DNA of 36,422 nucleotides from CAYZYK01 sp964482615 (GTDB lineage: Bacteria; Patescibacteriota; Minisyncoccia; Minisyncoccales; CAYZYK01), in assembly GCA_964482615.1 (NCBI GenBank), contig CAYZYK010000006.1, positions 1 through 36,422 on the forward strand, in the 5' to 3' direction. The position numbers were made by a program, and so were the translations under genes. Positions within the stretch are counted from its first letter, which is position 1, and each line of letters starts with the position of its first letter. Positions 7,399-14,069 of this stretch are shown here, piece after piece. The notes below the pieces were generated by a model. It was not told where the DNA came from and made no database searches. It saw only the letters and a program-made list of their open reading frames with translations.

Positions 7399-8034
7399 AT
7401 GAAAAGGACAGAAGAAGCTTGGATGGGATTTTTTGCTAGTATAGATGCTCTTTGGATTCATGATGGTAATCCAAGGAGACCCCATGCTCTGCTAACTTCA
7501 GGAAATCACTCAGACGGATATTTTAATGGTAGCTTTATAATACAGAGACCCGCTATTTTGAGTCAGGCGTGTTCAGATCTTATTTTGAATTGCGAAAAAG
7601 AATACGATTTTCAATTGATTTCCAGGGTTGTAGGATCTGCTATGGGTGCTGTTACTATGGCTTATGAGGTGGCATGCCAGCTTGAAAGTGCTACTGCTTT
7701 TACAGAACCTACTCCCGATGAGAGAGAAATGATATTGAAGCGTTTTGAAATTAAAGAGGGTGAGTTTGTCCTGGTGGTGGAAGACGTGATAACTACCGGA
7801 GGCACCACTTTGAAAACTATAAGTTCTTTAGAAAAAGCAGGCGCTCAGATTTTGCCGGTAATTCTTGTTATTTTCAACCGTTCAGGTAAGAAAAAGCTTG
7901 AAGGCAGAAGAATTGTTGCTTTGATTGACCGTGCTTTATCTGTTTGGCCTCCTGAGGATTGTCCTCTTTGTGGAATGGGATCTGAACCGGTTCGCCCAAA
8001 AGCTAATTGGCAGGAACTTACTGCCCAGTACTGA
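7399..8034 (+). CDS. pyrE: orotate phosphoribosyltransferase
   Basis: 211 residues from ATG 7399, which has SD AAAGGAGAAAGGA. A longer frame opens upstream, but the SD and the family alignment favour this start. It is a type I phosphoribosyltransferase: the PRPP-binding motif is VLVVEDVITTGGTTL (about 127-141 of this start), and upstream lies GSAMGAVTMAYEVA, as in PyrE. It converts orotate and PRPP to OMP in UMP synthesis. A Cys pair near the C-terminus (DCPLCGMG) is noteworthy. pyrF follows 46 nt later, so the last two steps of UMP synthesis are together, while the earlier steps are not in the window. Base composition and SD style differ from the ribosomal genes. Confidence 0.9.
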   Translation: MKRTEEAWMGFFASIDALWIHDGNPRRPHALLTSGNHSDGYFNGSFIIQRPAILSQACSDLILNCEKEYDFQLISRVVGSAMGAVTMAYEVACQLESATAFTEPTPDEREMILKRFEIKEGEFVLVVEDVITTGGTTLKTISSLEKAGAQILPVILVIFNRSGKKKLEGRRIVALIDRALSVWPPEDCPLCGMGSEPVRPKANWQELTAQY

Positions 8035-8080
8035 GACATAGAACACCAAACACCAGCAAAGACCAAAGAAGGGAGAGAAG

Positions 8081-8818
8081 ATGGAAGAGGAAAGATTCAA
8101 CCCAATTATTCTAGCCCTTGATGGAATGAATCCAAAAGAAGCTATTGAAACTACAGACGCTCTTCATGATGTTATTGGAGGTGTGAAAGTTAACGATCTT
8201 CTCGATGCTTGTGGAGTTAGTATTATTCGGGCCTTAAAGAGAATGGGCCTGGCGGTGATGGCAGATCCTAAAATTGAGGATGTGCCAAGAACCATGGAAA
8301 GAAGAGTGGGTCATTACATTGATGCTGAGGCTGATTTTTTGACTATCCATGCTCATAATTCAGTTGAAGCTATGAGGGCTGCAGTTAAGGTTGCTGAAGG
8401 ATCGGACACTGATATTGTGGGCGTTACTGTTCTTACCTCACTTGATGAGGAAGAATGCAACTATATCTTCTGTATTCCCACTAAAGCTGGAGTGCTGAAG
8501 TTTGCTAGGGCAGCTGTTCTGGCGGGTGTTCCAGCAGTGGTTTCATCGCCGCGCGAACTCAGTATTCTGAAAGGAAAAGAAGAGCTTACTCATCTTCTTG
8601 ATTTAACCCCTGGCATCCGGTTGGAGGGTCAGGACCCAGAAGATCAGAAGCGGGTTAATACGCCAACAGCAGCTATCAAATCAGGAGCTCATTTCCTGAT
8701 AATCGGTAGTGCTATTTTGAAACACGAAGATGGCAGCGTAGAAGCCAGAAGAGATGCTGCAGGAATGATTCTGGAACAAACCAGAAAAGCTAGAGGGGAG
8801 ATGATCTCGAAACAATAG
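8081..8818 (+). CDS. pyrF: orotidine 5'-phosphate decarboxylase
   Basis: 245 residues, SD AAGGGAGAGAAG before ATG. It is a TIM-barrel OMP decarboxylase: PIILALDGM (strand 1 Asp), the catalytic D-x-K-x-x-D set in MADPKIEDVPRT, TIHAHNS, and the phosphate-binding end with TPGIRLEGQD and FLIIGSAIL. It makes UMP from the OMP supplied by PyrE. The pair is followed at once by a strong terminator. It is relatively G+C-rich and SD-led compared with the window. This could reflect transfer or simply a different expression class. Confidence 0.9.
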   Translation: MEEERFNPIILALDGMNPKEAIETTDALHDVIGGVKVNDLLDACGVSIIRALKRMGLAVMADPKIEDVPRTMERRVGHYIDAEADFLTIHAHNSVEAMRAAVKVAEGSDTDIVGVTVLTSLDEEECNYIFCIPTKAGVLKFARAAVLAGVPAVVSSPRELSILKGKEELTHLLDLTPGIRLEGQDPEDQKRVNTPTAAIKSGAHFLIIGSAILKHEDGSVEARRDAAGMILEQTRKARGEMISKQ

Positions 8819-8830
8819 ATATGTATATCT

Positions 8831-8882
8831 GGGCAGGAACATCAGGGTTTAGTATCCTGATTTAATTCCTGCTCTTTTTTTA
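8831..8882 (+). terminator. intrinsic terminator after pyrF
   Basis: A two-part stem: GCAGGAA (8833-8839) with TTCCTGC (8866-8872), and ATCAGG (8841-8846) with CCTGAT (8856-8861). It ends in an unbroken T run from 8874. Confidence 0.85.
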
Positions 8883-8883
8883 T

Positions 8884-8911
8884 TTGACTTTTAAAACCCT
8901 TCTTGTAAAAT
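8884..8911 (+). promoter_or_regulatory. promoter of the 8918-9355 small-ORF unit
   Basis: TTGACT (8884-8889), 16 bp, then TAAAAT (8906-8911) preceded by TG (extended -10). Start expected near 8918. Confidence 0.55.
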
Positions 8912-8933
8912 AAAATATCTCGTTCACGGTTCT

Positions 8934-8948
8934 TTGTTAACTTAACAA
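8934..8948. promoter_or_regulatory. perfect dyad in the 5' leader, possible operator
   Basis: TTGTTAA-C-TTAACAA is a perfect 7+1+7 inverted repeat about 17 nt after the predicted transcription start. The one-base centre makes it unsuited to an RNA hairpin but well suited to a dimeric DNA-binding protein. No cognate regulator is adjacent. Confidence 0.4.
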
Positions 8949-9027
8949 GAGGAGAGAAGAAGCAAAGGAAGTTTTTTGATTGTCAGTCATCCTCAAGGAT
9001 AAGCGACGGGAAACAGAAGGAAGAAAC

Positions 9028-9177
9028 ATGGATCGAAGCAATGGCAGGCCTCGGGGAAGAAAATACATAAACGGTGGTCAGGCGAAAAGTTTTCATCCAG
9101 CTCATCAGGGAGGAAGAAAAACTTTTCATGAAGGAAGAACAGATCACCCCAGCAAGAACCCTCGAGGCTACAGGTAA
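9028..9177 (+). CDS. 49-residue basic Gly/Arg/His-rich protein
   Basis: ATG at 9028 follows the purine tract CAGAAGGAAGAAAC. The product (MDRSNGRPRGRKYINGG ... PSKNPRGYR) is strongly basic, has no hydrophobic core, and is rich in Gly, Arg, His and Lys. It is probably disordered and could bind nucleic acid. An in-frame upstream TTG (8980) would extend it, but the SD fits the ATG. No family is known to me. It stands alone with promoter and terminator together with the 26-codon ORF at 9204. It could instead be part of a noncoding transcript. Confidence 0.4.
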   Translation: MDRSNGRPRGRKYINGGQAKSFHPAHQGGRKTFHEGRTDHPSKNPRGYR

Positions 9178-9203
9178 ACAGGAGAAGAGAAGGGAGAAGT
9201 AAG

Positions 9204-9284
9204 ATGGAGATACCCAGAGTGATAATTTCTGATTTGGGGGGGCAGTATGGCACCCTAGTTGCCACTTATGTGAGCCAGACATGA
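9204..9284 (+). CDS. 26-residue ORF resembling the start of a class I glutamine amidotransferase
   Basis: ATG at 9204 has the purine-rich leader GAGAAGGGAGAAGTAAG. The peptide (MEIPRVIISDLGGQYGTLV, then ATYVSQT and stop) resembles the first strand and turn of GuaA-type amidotransferase domains (pattern hhhxDxGxQYxxLhxxxV). TGA then ends it, and a terminator follows within 45 nt. It is either a leader peptide, a very short protein, or the 5' remnant of a lost guaA-like gene. The similarity is short and may be chance. Confidence 0.3.
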   Translation: MEIPRVIISDLGGQYGTLVATYVSQT

Positions 9285-9327
9285 TCGATGTTCTTTGTGC
9301 AAAATAGGGTTGAGTTTATTCAATCCT

Positions 9328-9355
9328 GAGGGCGTCATTTCGGCGCCTCTTTTTA
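9328..9355 (+). terminator. intrinsic terminator of the small-ORF unit
   Basis: GAGG-G-CGTC (9328-9336) pairs with GGCGCCTC (9342-9349) with one bulged G, followed by TTTTTATTT. Confidence 0.7.
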
Positions 9356-9361
9356 TTTAAA

Positions 9362-9390
9362 TTGAAGCTTTATCTTTATTTTGCTATATT
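9362..9390 (+). promoter_or_regulatory. promoter of thiI
   Basis: TTGAAG (9362-9367), a 17-bp spacer and TATATT (9385-9390), 18 bp before the thiI ATG. The leader would be only about 10 nt. Confidence 0.5.
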
Positions 9391-9407
9391 AAACTCAGTT
9401 AAAAAAC

Positions 9408-10565
9408 ATGAATAAAAACTTCAAAAAAGGAATACTTCTAGCTCCGGGTGAATTATTTTTGAAATCAGAACCAGTGAAAAAGATTTTTAAAAGAAAGCTG
9501 CTTAATAATCTTTCTTTTTTTCTCAAGAAAGAGAATATTAATTTTAAAATTGATTCCCAAAGAGGAAGAATTTTTATTGAAACTGAAGGAATAAAAAAAA
9601 CCTTTTTTATTATGAAGAGGATTTTTGGTATCTCTTGGTTTGCAGAATCTCTTTTTTTTCCCAAGGCTACTTTAAATGATATTTCTTCTTTTGTTCAAGA
9701 AAATTGGAAAGATTGGATTAAAGAAAAGGAATCTTTTGCTTTAAGATTGAGGAAAACAAAAGAAATGAAGAAAAAGAGAGCTGAAATTATTGATGAGATA
9801 GCAAAACATATTAAGAGAAAAGTTGACCTTGAAAATCCCGACGAAACTATTTTTATTGAAGTAAGAAAAAAAGGATGGTTCCTTTATTTCAAAAAAGAGA
9901 AAGGACAGGGAGGATTACCCGGTGGGGTTTCAGGAAAAGTTCTTTCTTTAATTTCGGGTGGTATTGATTCTGCTGTTTCCTCTTTTCTAATAGCCAAAAG
10001 GGGAGCTAAGAATGTTTGGTTACATTTTCACAGTTTTCCCATAGTTTCTCAAAAAAGCATAAAAAAGACAGAACAGTTAGCTAAAATATTTTTGAATTAT
10101 CAACCCAATCTCAAAATATATTTTTTACCTTTTGGAGAAGCCCAAAAAGAAATAAAAATCAAAATTGAAGCAAAATACAGAATTTTGCTTTACCGTAGGT
10201 TAATGTTTAAAATAGCAGAAAAAATAGCAAAGAAAGAGAATTGTGAAGCTTTAATTACGGGGGAAAGTCTAGGACAGGTTAGTTCCCAGACCTTGCCCAA
10301 TATTAAGATAATTACAAAAGATATTAAGACACCTATTTTAAGACCCTTAATTGGCAAAGATAAAAAAGAGATTATTAAAATAGCCAGGGAAATAGGAACT
10401 TATCAAGTTTCAATAAAACCCCAAGAAGATTGTTGTAGCTTGTTTGTTCCTGGGGGCCAGACGGCAAAAGGTAACTTTAAAAAAGTTAAAGAGCTTGAGA
10501 AGAAACTAGAAATTAAAAAGATTGTAGATAATATTATTGAAAAAACAGAAGTTAAAGAATATTAA
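9408..10565 (+). CDS. thiI: ThiI-type tRNA 4-thiouridine synthase
   Basis: 385 residues. The N-terminal NFLD plus THUMP region (about 1-165) recognises tRNA. The PP-loop ATP-binding motif is S183-GGIDS188, then LHFHSFP, a typical TGESLGQVSSQTL, and PQEDCCSLF near residue 345, where the catalytic/acceptor cysteines lie. It adenylates U8 of tRNA and inserts sulfur. Like many non-enterobacterial ThiI it lacks the C-terminal rhodanese domain. No cysteine desulfurase gene is nearby. It appears to be a single-gene unit from its own promoter. Confidence 0.92.
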   Translation: MNKNFKKGILLAPGELFLKSEPVKKIFKRKLLNNLSFFLKKENINFKIDSQRGRIFIETEGIKKTFFIMKRIFGISWFAESLFFPKATLNDISSFVQENWKDWIKEKESFALRLRKTKEMKKKRAEIIDEIAKHIKRKVDLENPDETIFIEVRKKGWFLYFKKEKGQGGLPGGVSGKVLSLISGGIDSAVSSFLIAKRGAKNVWLHFHSFPIVSQKSIKKTEQLAKIFLNYQPNLKIYFLPFGEAQKEIKIKIEAKYRILLYRRLMFKIAEKIAKKENCEALITGESLGQVSSQTLPNIKIITKDIKTPILRPLIGKDKKEIIKIAREIGTYQVSIKPQEDCCSLFVPGGQTAKGNFKKVKELEKKLEIKKIVDNIIEKTEVKEY

Positions 10566-10721
10566 GGGGATCTTTGAAAGAATAAAAACCAAAAAGAGAG
10601 TTTGAAAAGATACCCGAACCAGAAAGTAAAACACAAATTAATTTAACTTTCCATATTAATTGATATAAGTTAAAATAATAAAAGTAACAAAAGGTCTTTT
10701 TAAAATCATAAAATAAAAAAT

Positions 10722-11483
10722 ATGGCAAAATTAAAAAACAAAGTAGCTATAATTACTGGAGCAAGAAGGGGAATGGGTAAATCTCACGCTAAGCTTCTAG
10801 CAAAAGAGGGAGCTAAAGTAGTTGTCTCTGATGTCTCAAAAGAAGATTGTCAAAAGGTTGTTGAAGAGATTAAAAAAGAGGGAGGTGAAGCAATGGCAGT
10901 TAAATGTAATGTTACTGAAAAATCTGAGGTAGAAGAAATGATAGACAAAACCGTTAAAAAATGGGGGAAGGTGGATATTCTAGTTAATAATGCGGGCATT
11001 GTTCAATTTAAGAACTTTCTTTATTTAACAGAAGCTGAATGGGACAAGACAATAAATGTAAATCTGAAAGGATACTTTCTTTGTGCTCAAGCAGCAGCAA
11101 GAGAAATGAAAAAACAAGAATCAGGGGTTATTGTTAATATTGCCTCCGTTGCTATGGGACAACAAGGGATTGGTTTTCCTCAAATTGTTCATTATTGTGC
11201 AAGTAAAGGAGGGATTACCGCAATGACAGAAGCTTTAGCTGTTGAGCTAGCCCCCCTTAATATTCGAGTTAATACTGTGTCTCCAGGATTGATTGAAACG
11301 CCGATGATTGATCCTGTTAAAGAAGATCCTAAAACGGAAAAAGCAATGTTAGCTAGAATCCCCATGAAAAGATCGGGAAAACCAGAAGAGGTTTCCAACC
11401 TGGTGCTCTTTTTGGCCTCAGACGAGTCATCTTATATGACGGGTTCTACTGTTGTGGTTGATGGTGGCTGGTTAGCTGGCTAA
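10722..11483 (+). CDS. short-chain dehydrogenase/reductase (FabG-like)
   Basis: 253 residues, a classical SDR. The NAD(P)-binding TGARRGMG (about 13-20) is followed by NNAG and by NIASVAM carrying the catalytic Ser, then Y-C-A-S-K with the Tyr/Lys pair, and RVNTVSPGLIETPM. The C-terminal GSTVVVDGG is standard. It oxidises or reduces a hydroxyl/keto substrate. The exact substrate cannot be read from sequence. FabG-like ketoacyl reductase and sugar dehydrogenase are both possible, and no other fatty-acid genes are near. The 156-bp gap before it holds nothing I can name. Confidence 0.85.
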   Translation: MAKLKNKVAIITGARRGMGKSHAKLLAKEGAKVVVSDVSKEDCQKVVEEIKKEGGEAMAVKCNVTEKSEVEEMIDKTVKKWGKVDILVNNAGIVQFKNFLYLTEAEWDKTINVNLKGYFLCAQAAAREMKKQESGVIVNIASVAMGQQGIGFPQIVHYCASKGGITAMTEALAVELAPLNIRVNTVSPGLIETPMIDPVKEDPKTEKAMLARIPMKRSGKPEEVSNLVLFLASDESSYMTGSTVVVDGGWLAG

Positions 11484-11488
11484 AATAA

Positions 11489-11497
11489 TGGTAAAAT
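11489..11497 (+). promoter_or_regulatory. extended -10 element before the 83-residue membrane protein
   Basis: TGGTAAAAT, an extended -10 (TGn-TAAAAT), ends 16 bp before the ATG at 11514. The -35 is not convincing. The same TGG-TAwAwT arrangement occurs before the M50 protease (15375) and galT (33526). Confidence 0.4.
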
Positions 11498-11513
11498 AAA
11501 GAAATAAATTATT

Positions 11514-11765
11514 ATGTCTTTCAGTAAATTATTGAAAAATTTTTTAATAGGTTTTGGTTTTCTTTTGGTTGGGTTTGGAATAGGGATGGTGATTTCTGAA
11601 AACTTTCAGATTGAAAAGAGATTATTCTGGCTAATAGTCGTTGGGGCTTTAATATTGGGTGGTTTTTTGACCGCTTTGGGAGTAGCAAAAGAAATACCCC
11701 AAAAAAAGAAACAGGAATCCACCCCTTTTTCTTTTTCTTCAGAAGAAGAGGAAGAAGAAATATAA
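11514..11765 (+). CDS. small two-helix membrane protein, unknown
   Basis: 83 residues: two hydrophobic helices (about 10-28 and 37-55) joined by a short charged turn (SENFQIEKR). A Lys patch follows (PQKKKQE), and the tail ends in a run of seven acidic residues. No family recognised; such hairpin proteins with acidic tails are common in small genomes. The downstream DNA reaches an assembly gap after 26 bp. Confidence 0.6.
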   Translation: MSFSKLLKNFLIGFGFLLVGFGIGMVISENFQIEKRLFWLIVVGALILGGFLTALGVAKEIPQKKKQESTPFSFSSEEEEEEI

Positions 11766-11770
11766 TAGTT

Positions 11771-11915
11771 TTACTTAAAGGTCGGTTTAGANNNNNNNNN
11801 NNNNNNNNNNNNNNNNNNNNNNNNNNNNNNNNNNNNNNNNNNNNNNNNNNNNNNNNNNNNNNNNNNNNNNNNNNNNNNNNNNNNNNNNNNNGTCGGTTTA
11901 GAAACCTTTTTAACT
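11771..11915 (+). terminator. probable terminator hairpin split by the assembly gap
   Basis: TTAAAGG (11775-11781) lies left of the gap and CCTTTTTAA right of it (11905-11913). If the duplicated flank is collapsed, these become a hairpin stem with a loop of about 10 nt containing GGTTTAGAAA and a T run. This would end the 11514 gene. It rests on the assumption that the gap is artificial. Confidence 0.35.
11792..11891. other. assembly gap of exactly 100 N
   Basis: 100 undetermined bases, the conventional size for a gap of unknown length. The 11 bases GTCGGTTTAGA occur on both sides (11781-11791 and 11892-11902). So the two contig ends probably overlap and the true sequence may contain no gap at all. 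Confidence 0.95.
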
Positions 11916-11927
11916 TAAAATAAAAAT

Positions 11928-12101
11928 ATGACCGTAGCTTACTGTGTAAAATGTGGTAAGAAACAGGAAATGACAAAAGAAAAAGAAATTACAATGAAGG
12001 GGAAAGGTTCAACTAAAAGAAGAGCAGCTACTGGAATTTGTCCTGTTTGTGGCACAAAGATGTTTAAATTCTTACCTTCCAAAGAAAAAAAAGCAGACTG
12101 A
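11928..12101 (+). CDS. 57-residue zinc-ribbon protein of the DUF5679 type
   Basis: ATG 11928 to TGA 12101. The product begins MTVAYCVKCGKKQEM and has a second pair in GICPVCGTKMF, giving C6-x2-C9 and C38-x2-C41, a small zinc ribbon. The order (AYCVKC, KEITMKG, RAATGICPVCGTKMF) matches the DUF5679 family, which I know as short uncharacterised proteins. It is followed at once by a strong terminator. A nucleic-acid or protein-binding role is only a guess. Confidence 0.8.
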   Translation: MTVAYCVKCGKKQEMTKEKEITMKGKGSTKRRAATGICPVCGTKMFKFLPSKEKKAD

Positions 12102-12120
12102 AAGGTTTAGATTTTAAAAC

Positions 12121-12160
12121 AGAGAATAAAGGATTTTTATAATCCTTTATTTCTCTTTTC
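12121..12160 (+). terminator. strong intrinsic terminator after the DUF5679 gene
   Basis: AATAAAGGATT (12125-12135) pairs with AATCCTTTATT (12141-12151), loop TTTAT. The stem continues through AGAG/CTCT with one bulge, and T-rich sequence follows. Confidence 0.85.
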
Positions 12161-12177
12161 TTTTCCAGTAAATAATT

Positions 12178-13041
12178 GTGATTATTTTTTCAAAAAAAGA
12201 AAAAGCCTTTTTAATTTTAATAGGGGTTCTAATTTTTCTTAATTTCTTTGTCTGGCAAGAGGTTTTTGATTTGACAGATACAAGATTAAAAGTAGTTTTC
12301 TTTGATGTTGGACAGGGGGATAGTATTTTTATTAAGACAGATCAGAATCATCAGATCCTAATTGATGGTGGTCCAGGAAATGTTTTATTAGAAAAAATCG
12401 AGAAAGAGATGGCCCCCTGGGACAGAGAAATAGATCTTGTGATTTTAACTCACCCAGAGAAAGATCATATTGAGGGCTTGATTGAAGTTTTAAAAAGATA
12501 TAAAATTAAGAATATTTTATGGACGGGGGTTAAAAGAGAAACAGCCCAATACAAAGCCTGGGAAAATATTCTAAAAGAGAGAGAATTTAAAACTAAAATA
12601 GCTTCAGCTGGTCAGAGAATAAAAGCAGGTAATGTACAAATTGATATTTTCCACCCTTTTGAAAATAAAAAAGGGAAAGATATTAAAAACAGCAATGATA
12701 CTTCTATTGTTTCTCAAATGACTTTTGGGAGAAATTCCTTTCTTTTCACGGGCGATATTACAGAAAAGGTTGAAATTGAACTTACAGAAAAAAGAATAGA
12801 CCTTAATTCAGAAGTTTTGAAAGTTGCCCATCACGGATCAAAATATTCAAGCCATCAAAGATTTATTGAGGCCGTGTCTCCTGTGATTGCTGTGATACAA
12901 TCTGGAGAAAATTCCTATGGTCATCCCACCCCTGAAACTTTGCAAAGATTAGAAAAATCTGCTATATATGTGTTAAGAACAGATAAACTAGGAGATATTA
13001 AAATATTATCTGATGGTAATAATTTACAAATTGAAGAATAA
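12178..13041 (+). CDS. membrane-anchored ComEC/Rec2-like metallo-beta-lactamase-fold hydrolase
   Basis: 287 residues from GTG 12178, which gives a short basic start and then a membrane helix (about 9-27). The rest is an MBL-fold domain: FFDVGQGDSIFI (41-52), LIDGGPG, the metal motif T91-H-P-E-K-D96-H97, FTGDI, and KVAHHGSKYS. This matches the C-terminal domain of the DNA-uptake protein ComEC, thought to degrade the non-transported strand, but here stands alone with a single anchor instead of the ComEC channel. It probably acts outside the membrane on nucleic acid or a phosphodiester; the function is inferred. ndk follows 20 nt later. Confidence 0.85.
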   Translation: MIIFSKKEKAFLILIGVLIFLNFFVWQEVFDLTDTRLKVVFFDVGQGDSIFIKTDQNHQILIDGGPGNVLLEKIEKEMAPWDREIDLVILTHPEKDHIEGLIEVLKRYKIKNILWTGVKRETAQYKAWENILKEREFKTKIASAGQRIKAGNVQIDIFHPFENKKGKDIKNSNDTSIVSQMTFGRNSFLFTGDITEKVEIELTEKRIDLNSEVLKVAHHGSKYSSHQRFIEAVSPVIAVIQSGENSYGHPTPETLQRLEKSAIYVLRTDKLGDIKILSDGNNLQIEE

Positions 13042-13061
13042 AAATTAATTTAATAAAATTT

Positions 13062-13649
13062 ATGTTAAATCCAAAACAAGGAAAAACAGTACTCTTGATA
13101 AAACCAGATGGTGTCAAAAGAGGCTTGATTGGGGAAGCTATAGCAAGAGTAGAAAAAAGAGGATTAAAAATAGTTGCTCTTGAAATGTTCAAAGCAACAA
13201 AAGGACAAATAGACAAACATTATCCCAACAGTAAAGAATGGATAACCAGGGTAGGGAAAAAAACCTTGGGTAATTATAAGAACTACGGAATTGATCCAGT
13301 TAAAGAAATAGGAACAGATGACCCTTACAAGATAGGGAAGAAGGTTAGAAGTTGGCTTATTGATTATTTAACTTCAGGACCCATGGTTAAAATGGTAATT
13401 GAAGGAGTTCATGCGGTTGAGATGGTAAGAAAGATTGCTGGATCGACCGCTCCAGCAGATGCTGCCTTGGGGACAATAAGGGGAGACTTCTCAGTAGATG
13501 ATGCTTCAGCTGCTAACAGAGACAAAAGGGCCATTTTTAACATAGTTCATGCTTCTGAAACCCAAAAGGAAGCTGAGCACGAACTGTATTTCTGGTTTGC
13601 TGCTGAAGATATTTTCGAATACGAAAGAGAAGATGCAGAAACATTTTAA
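13062..13649 (+). CDS. ndk: nucleoside diphosphate kinase, long form
   Basis: 195 residues. It transfers phosphate between nucleoside di- and triphosphates via phospho-His163 in the motif FNIVHAS. TVLLIKPDGVKRGLIGE near the start, STAPADAALGTIRGDFS and EHELYFWF are all family landmarks. Normal bacterial NDK has about 140 residues. The extra length lies between about 55 and 105 (NSKEWITRVGKKTLGNY to DDPYKIG), an insertion seen in long-form NDKs. No SD. It is probably co-transcribed with the MBL gene. Confidence 0.95.
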   Translation: MLNPKQGKTVLLIKPDGVKRGLIGEAIARVEKRGLKIVALEMFKATKGQIDKHYPNSKEWITRVGKKTLGNYKNYGIDPVKEIGTDDPYKIGKKVRSWLIDYLTSGPMVKMVIEGVHAVEMVRKIAGSTAPADAALGTIRGDFSVDDASAANRDKRAIFNIVHASETQKEAEHELYFWFAAEDIFEYEREDAETF

Positions 13650-13676
13650 TATCTCCTTTGGATTTTAAGCTAACGC

Positions 13677-13706
13677 TTGACAAAAGCTTAATGTAAGAAA
13701 TAAAAT
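13677..13706 (+). promoter_or_regulatory. promoter of the 6S-like RNA
   Basis: TTGACA (13677-13682), an 18-bp spacer and TAAAAT (13701-13706). The predicted start near 13712 falls exactly at the base of the RNA's closing stem. Confidence 0.65.
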
Positions 13707-13711
13707 AAAAG

Positions 13712-13848
13712 TAGCCCTGCCATTTCTAGGTTTAGATTCTAGAACAAATGTTTTCAGAGGGAGCTCAATATACGCCCTGGCCGTGGTCATGGTGTGCGGG
13801 CACCCACTTAAATGAATTTTCTGGAACTCTTCTAGAAAATGACAGGGC
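13712..13848 (+). ncRNA. structured RNA of about 137 nt, 6S-like
   Basis: The two ends pair. GCCCTG (13714-13719) matches CAGGGC (13843-13848), CATTT (13721-13725) matches AAATG (13837-13841), and CTAG (13726-13729) matches CTAG (13832-13835). An imperfect extension (GATTCTAGAA with TTCTGGAACTC) leads to a large open region. An apical hairpin includes GGTG/CACC (13791-13804). Closing stem, open bubble and apical stem is the layout of 6S RNA, the RNA polymerase-binding promoter mimic. Length, own consensus promoter, and a hairpin directly after the closing stem also fit. I could not match conserved 6S bases, so the family name is tentative; a structured RNA is more certain. Confidence 0.5.
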
Positions 13849-13890
13849 ACAAAGAACACCCAATTGGGTGTTCTTTGTTCTTGAAATCTT
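13849..13890 (+). terminator. perfect 30-bp palindrome, terminator-like
   Basis: 13849-13878 is a perfect palindrome (arms ACAAAGAACACCCAA and its complement), so the transcript folds into a very strong hairpin. TTCTTG follows rather than a pure T run. It begins at the first base after the closing stem of the RNA upstream. Confidence 0.6.
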
Positions 13891-13929
13891 GGACTTCTAA
13901 CCCTTGCCGGAACCCTTGATTCCTTGGAC

Positions 13930-13966
13930 AAAGGTCTCGTGCGACGCGCGGGACCTTTTCATTTTT
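13930..13966 (+). terminator. second intrinsic terminator
   Basis: AAAGGTC (13930-13936) pairs with GACCTTT (13952-13958) around a G+C-rich loop, followed by TTTTC-ATTTTT. It backs up the preceding hairpin and isolates the promoter at 13987. Confidence 0.7.
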
Positions 13967-13986
13967 CCGAAAAATCTTAGTTAAAT

Positions 13987-14014
13987 TTGACATATTTACA
14001 TAATATTATATAAT
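13987..14014 (+). promoter_or_regulatory. promoter of the cold-shock-domain gene
   Basis: TTGACA (13987-13992), 16 bp, TATAAT (14009-14014): both boxes are exact consensus. The leader of about 50 nt ends in the SD AAAGGAGG. Confidence 0.8.
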
Positions 14015-14069
14015 CTAGTATTCAGGAGTTTTCTTCTGAAAGCACCTTAAAGAAAGGAGGTAAGTAAAA

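Noticed and set aside
8983..9282. Minus-strand frames of 90-99 codons opposite the small-ORF unit
   Set aside because: They run antisense to a unit that has promoter, SD sites and terminator on the plus strand, contain low-complexity Phe/Ser/Leu stretches mirroring purine-rich DNA, and lack an SD.
9204..9300. TGA at 9282 read as a sense codon (alternative code 25)
   Set aside because: adk, the M50 gene and the DUF5679 gene end with TGA, and Gly codons are normal GGN. No continuing amidotransferase sequence appears after the TGA.
11521..11976. Minus-strand frame spanning the N gap
   Set aside because: It reads through 34 undetermined codons, is antisense to two better ORFs, and its sequence is the complement of A-rich coding DNA.
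13665..13931. Minus-strand 88-codon frame
   Set aside because: It covers the structured RNA and palindrome in antisense; no SD, and the pairing explains the sequence better.
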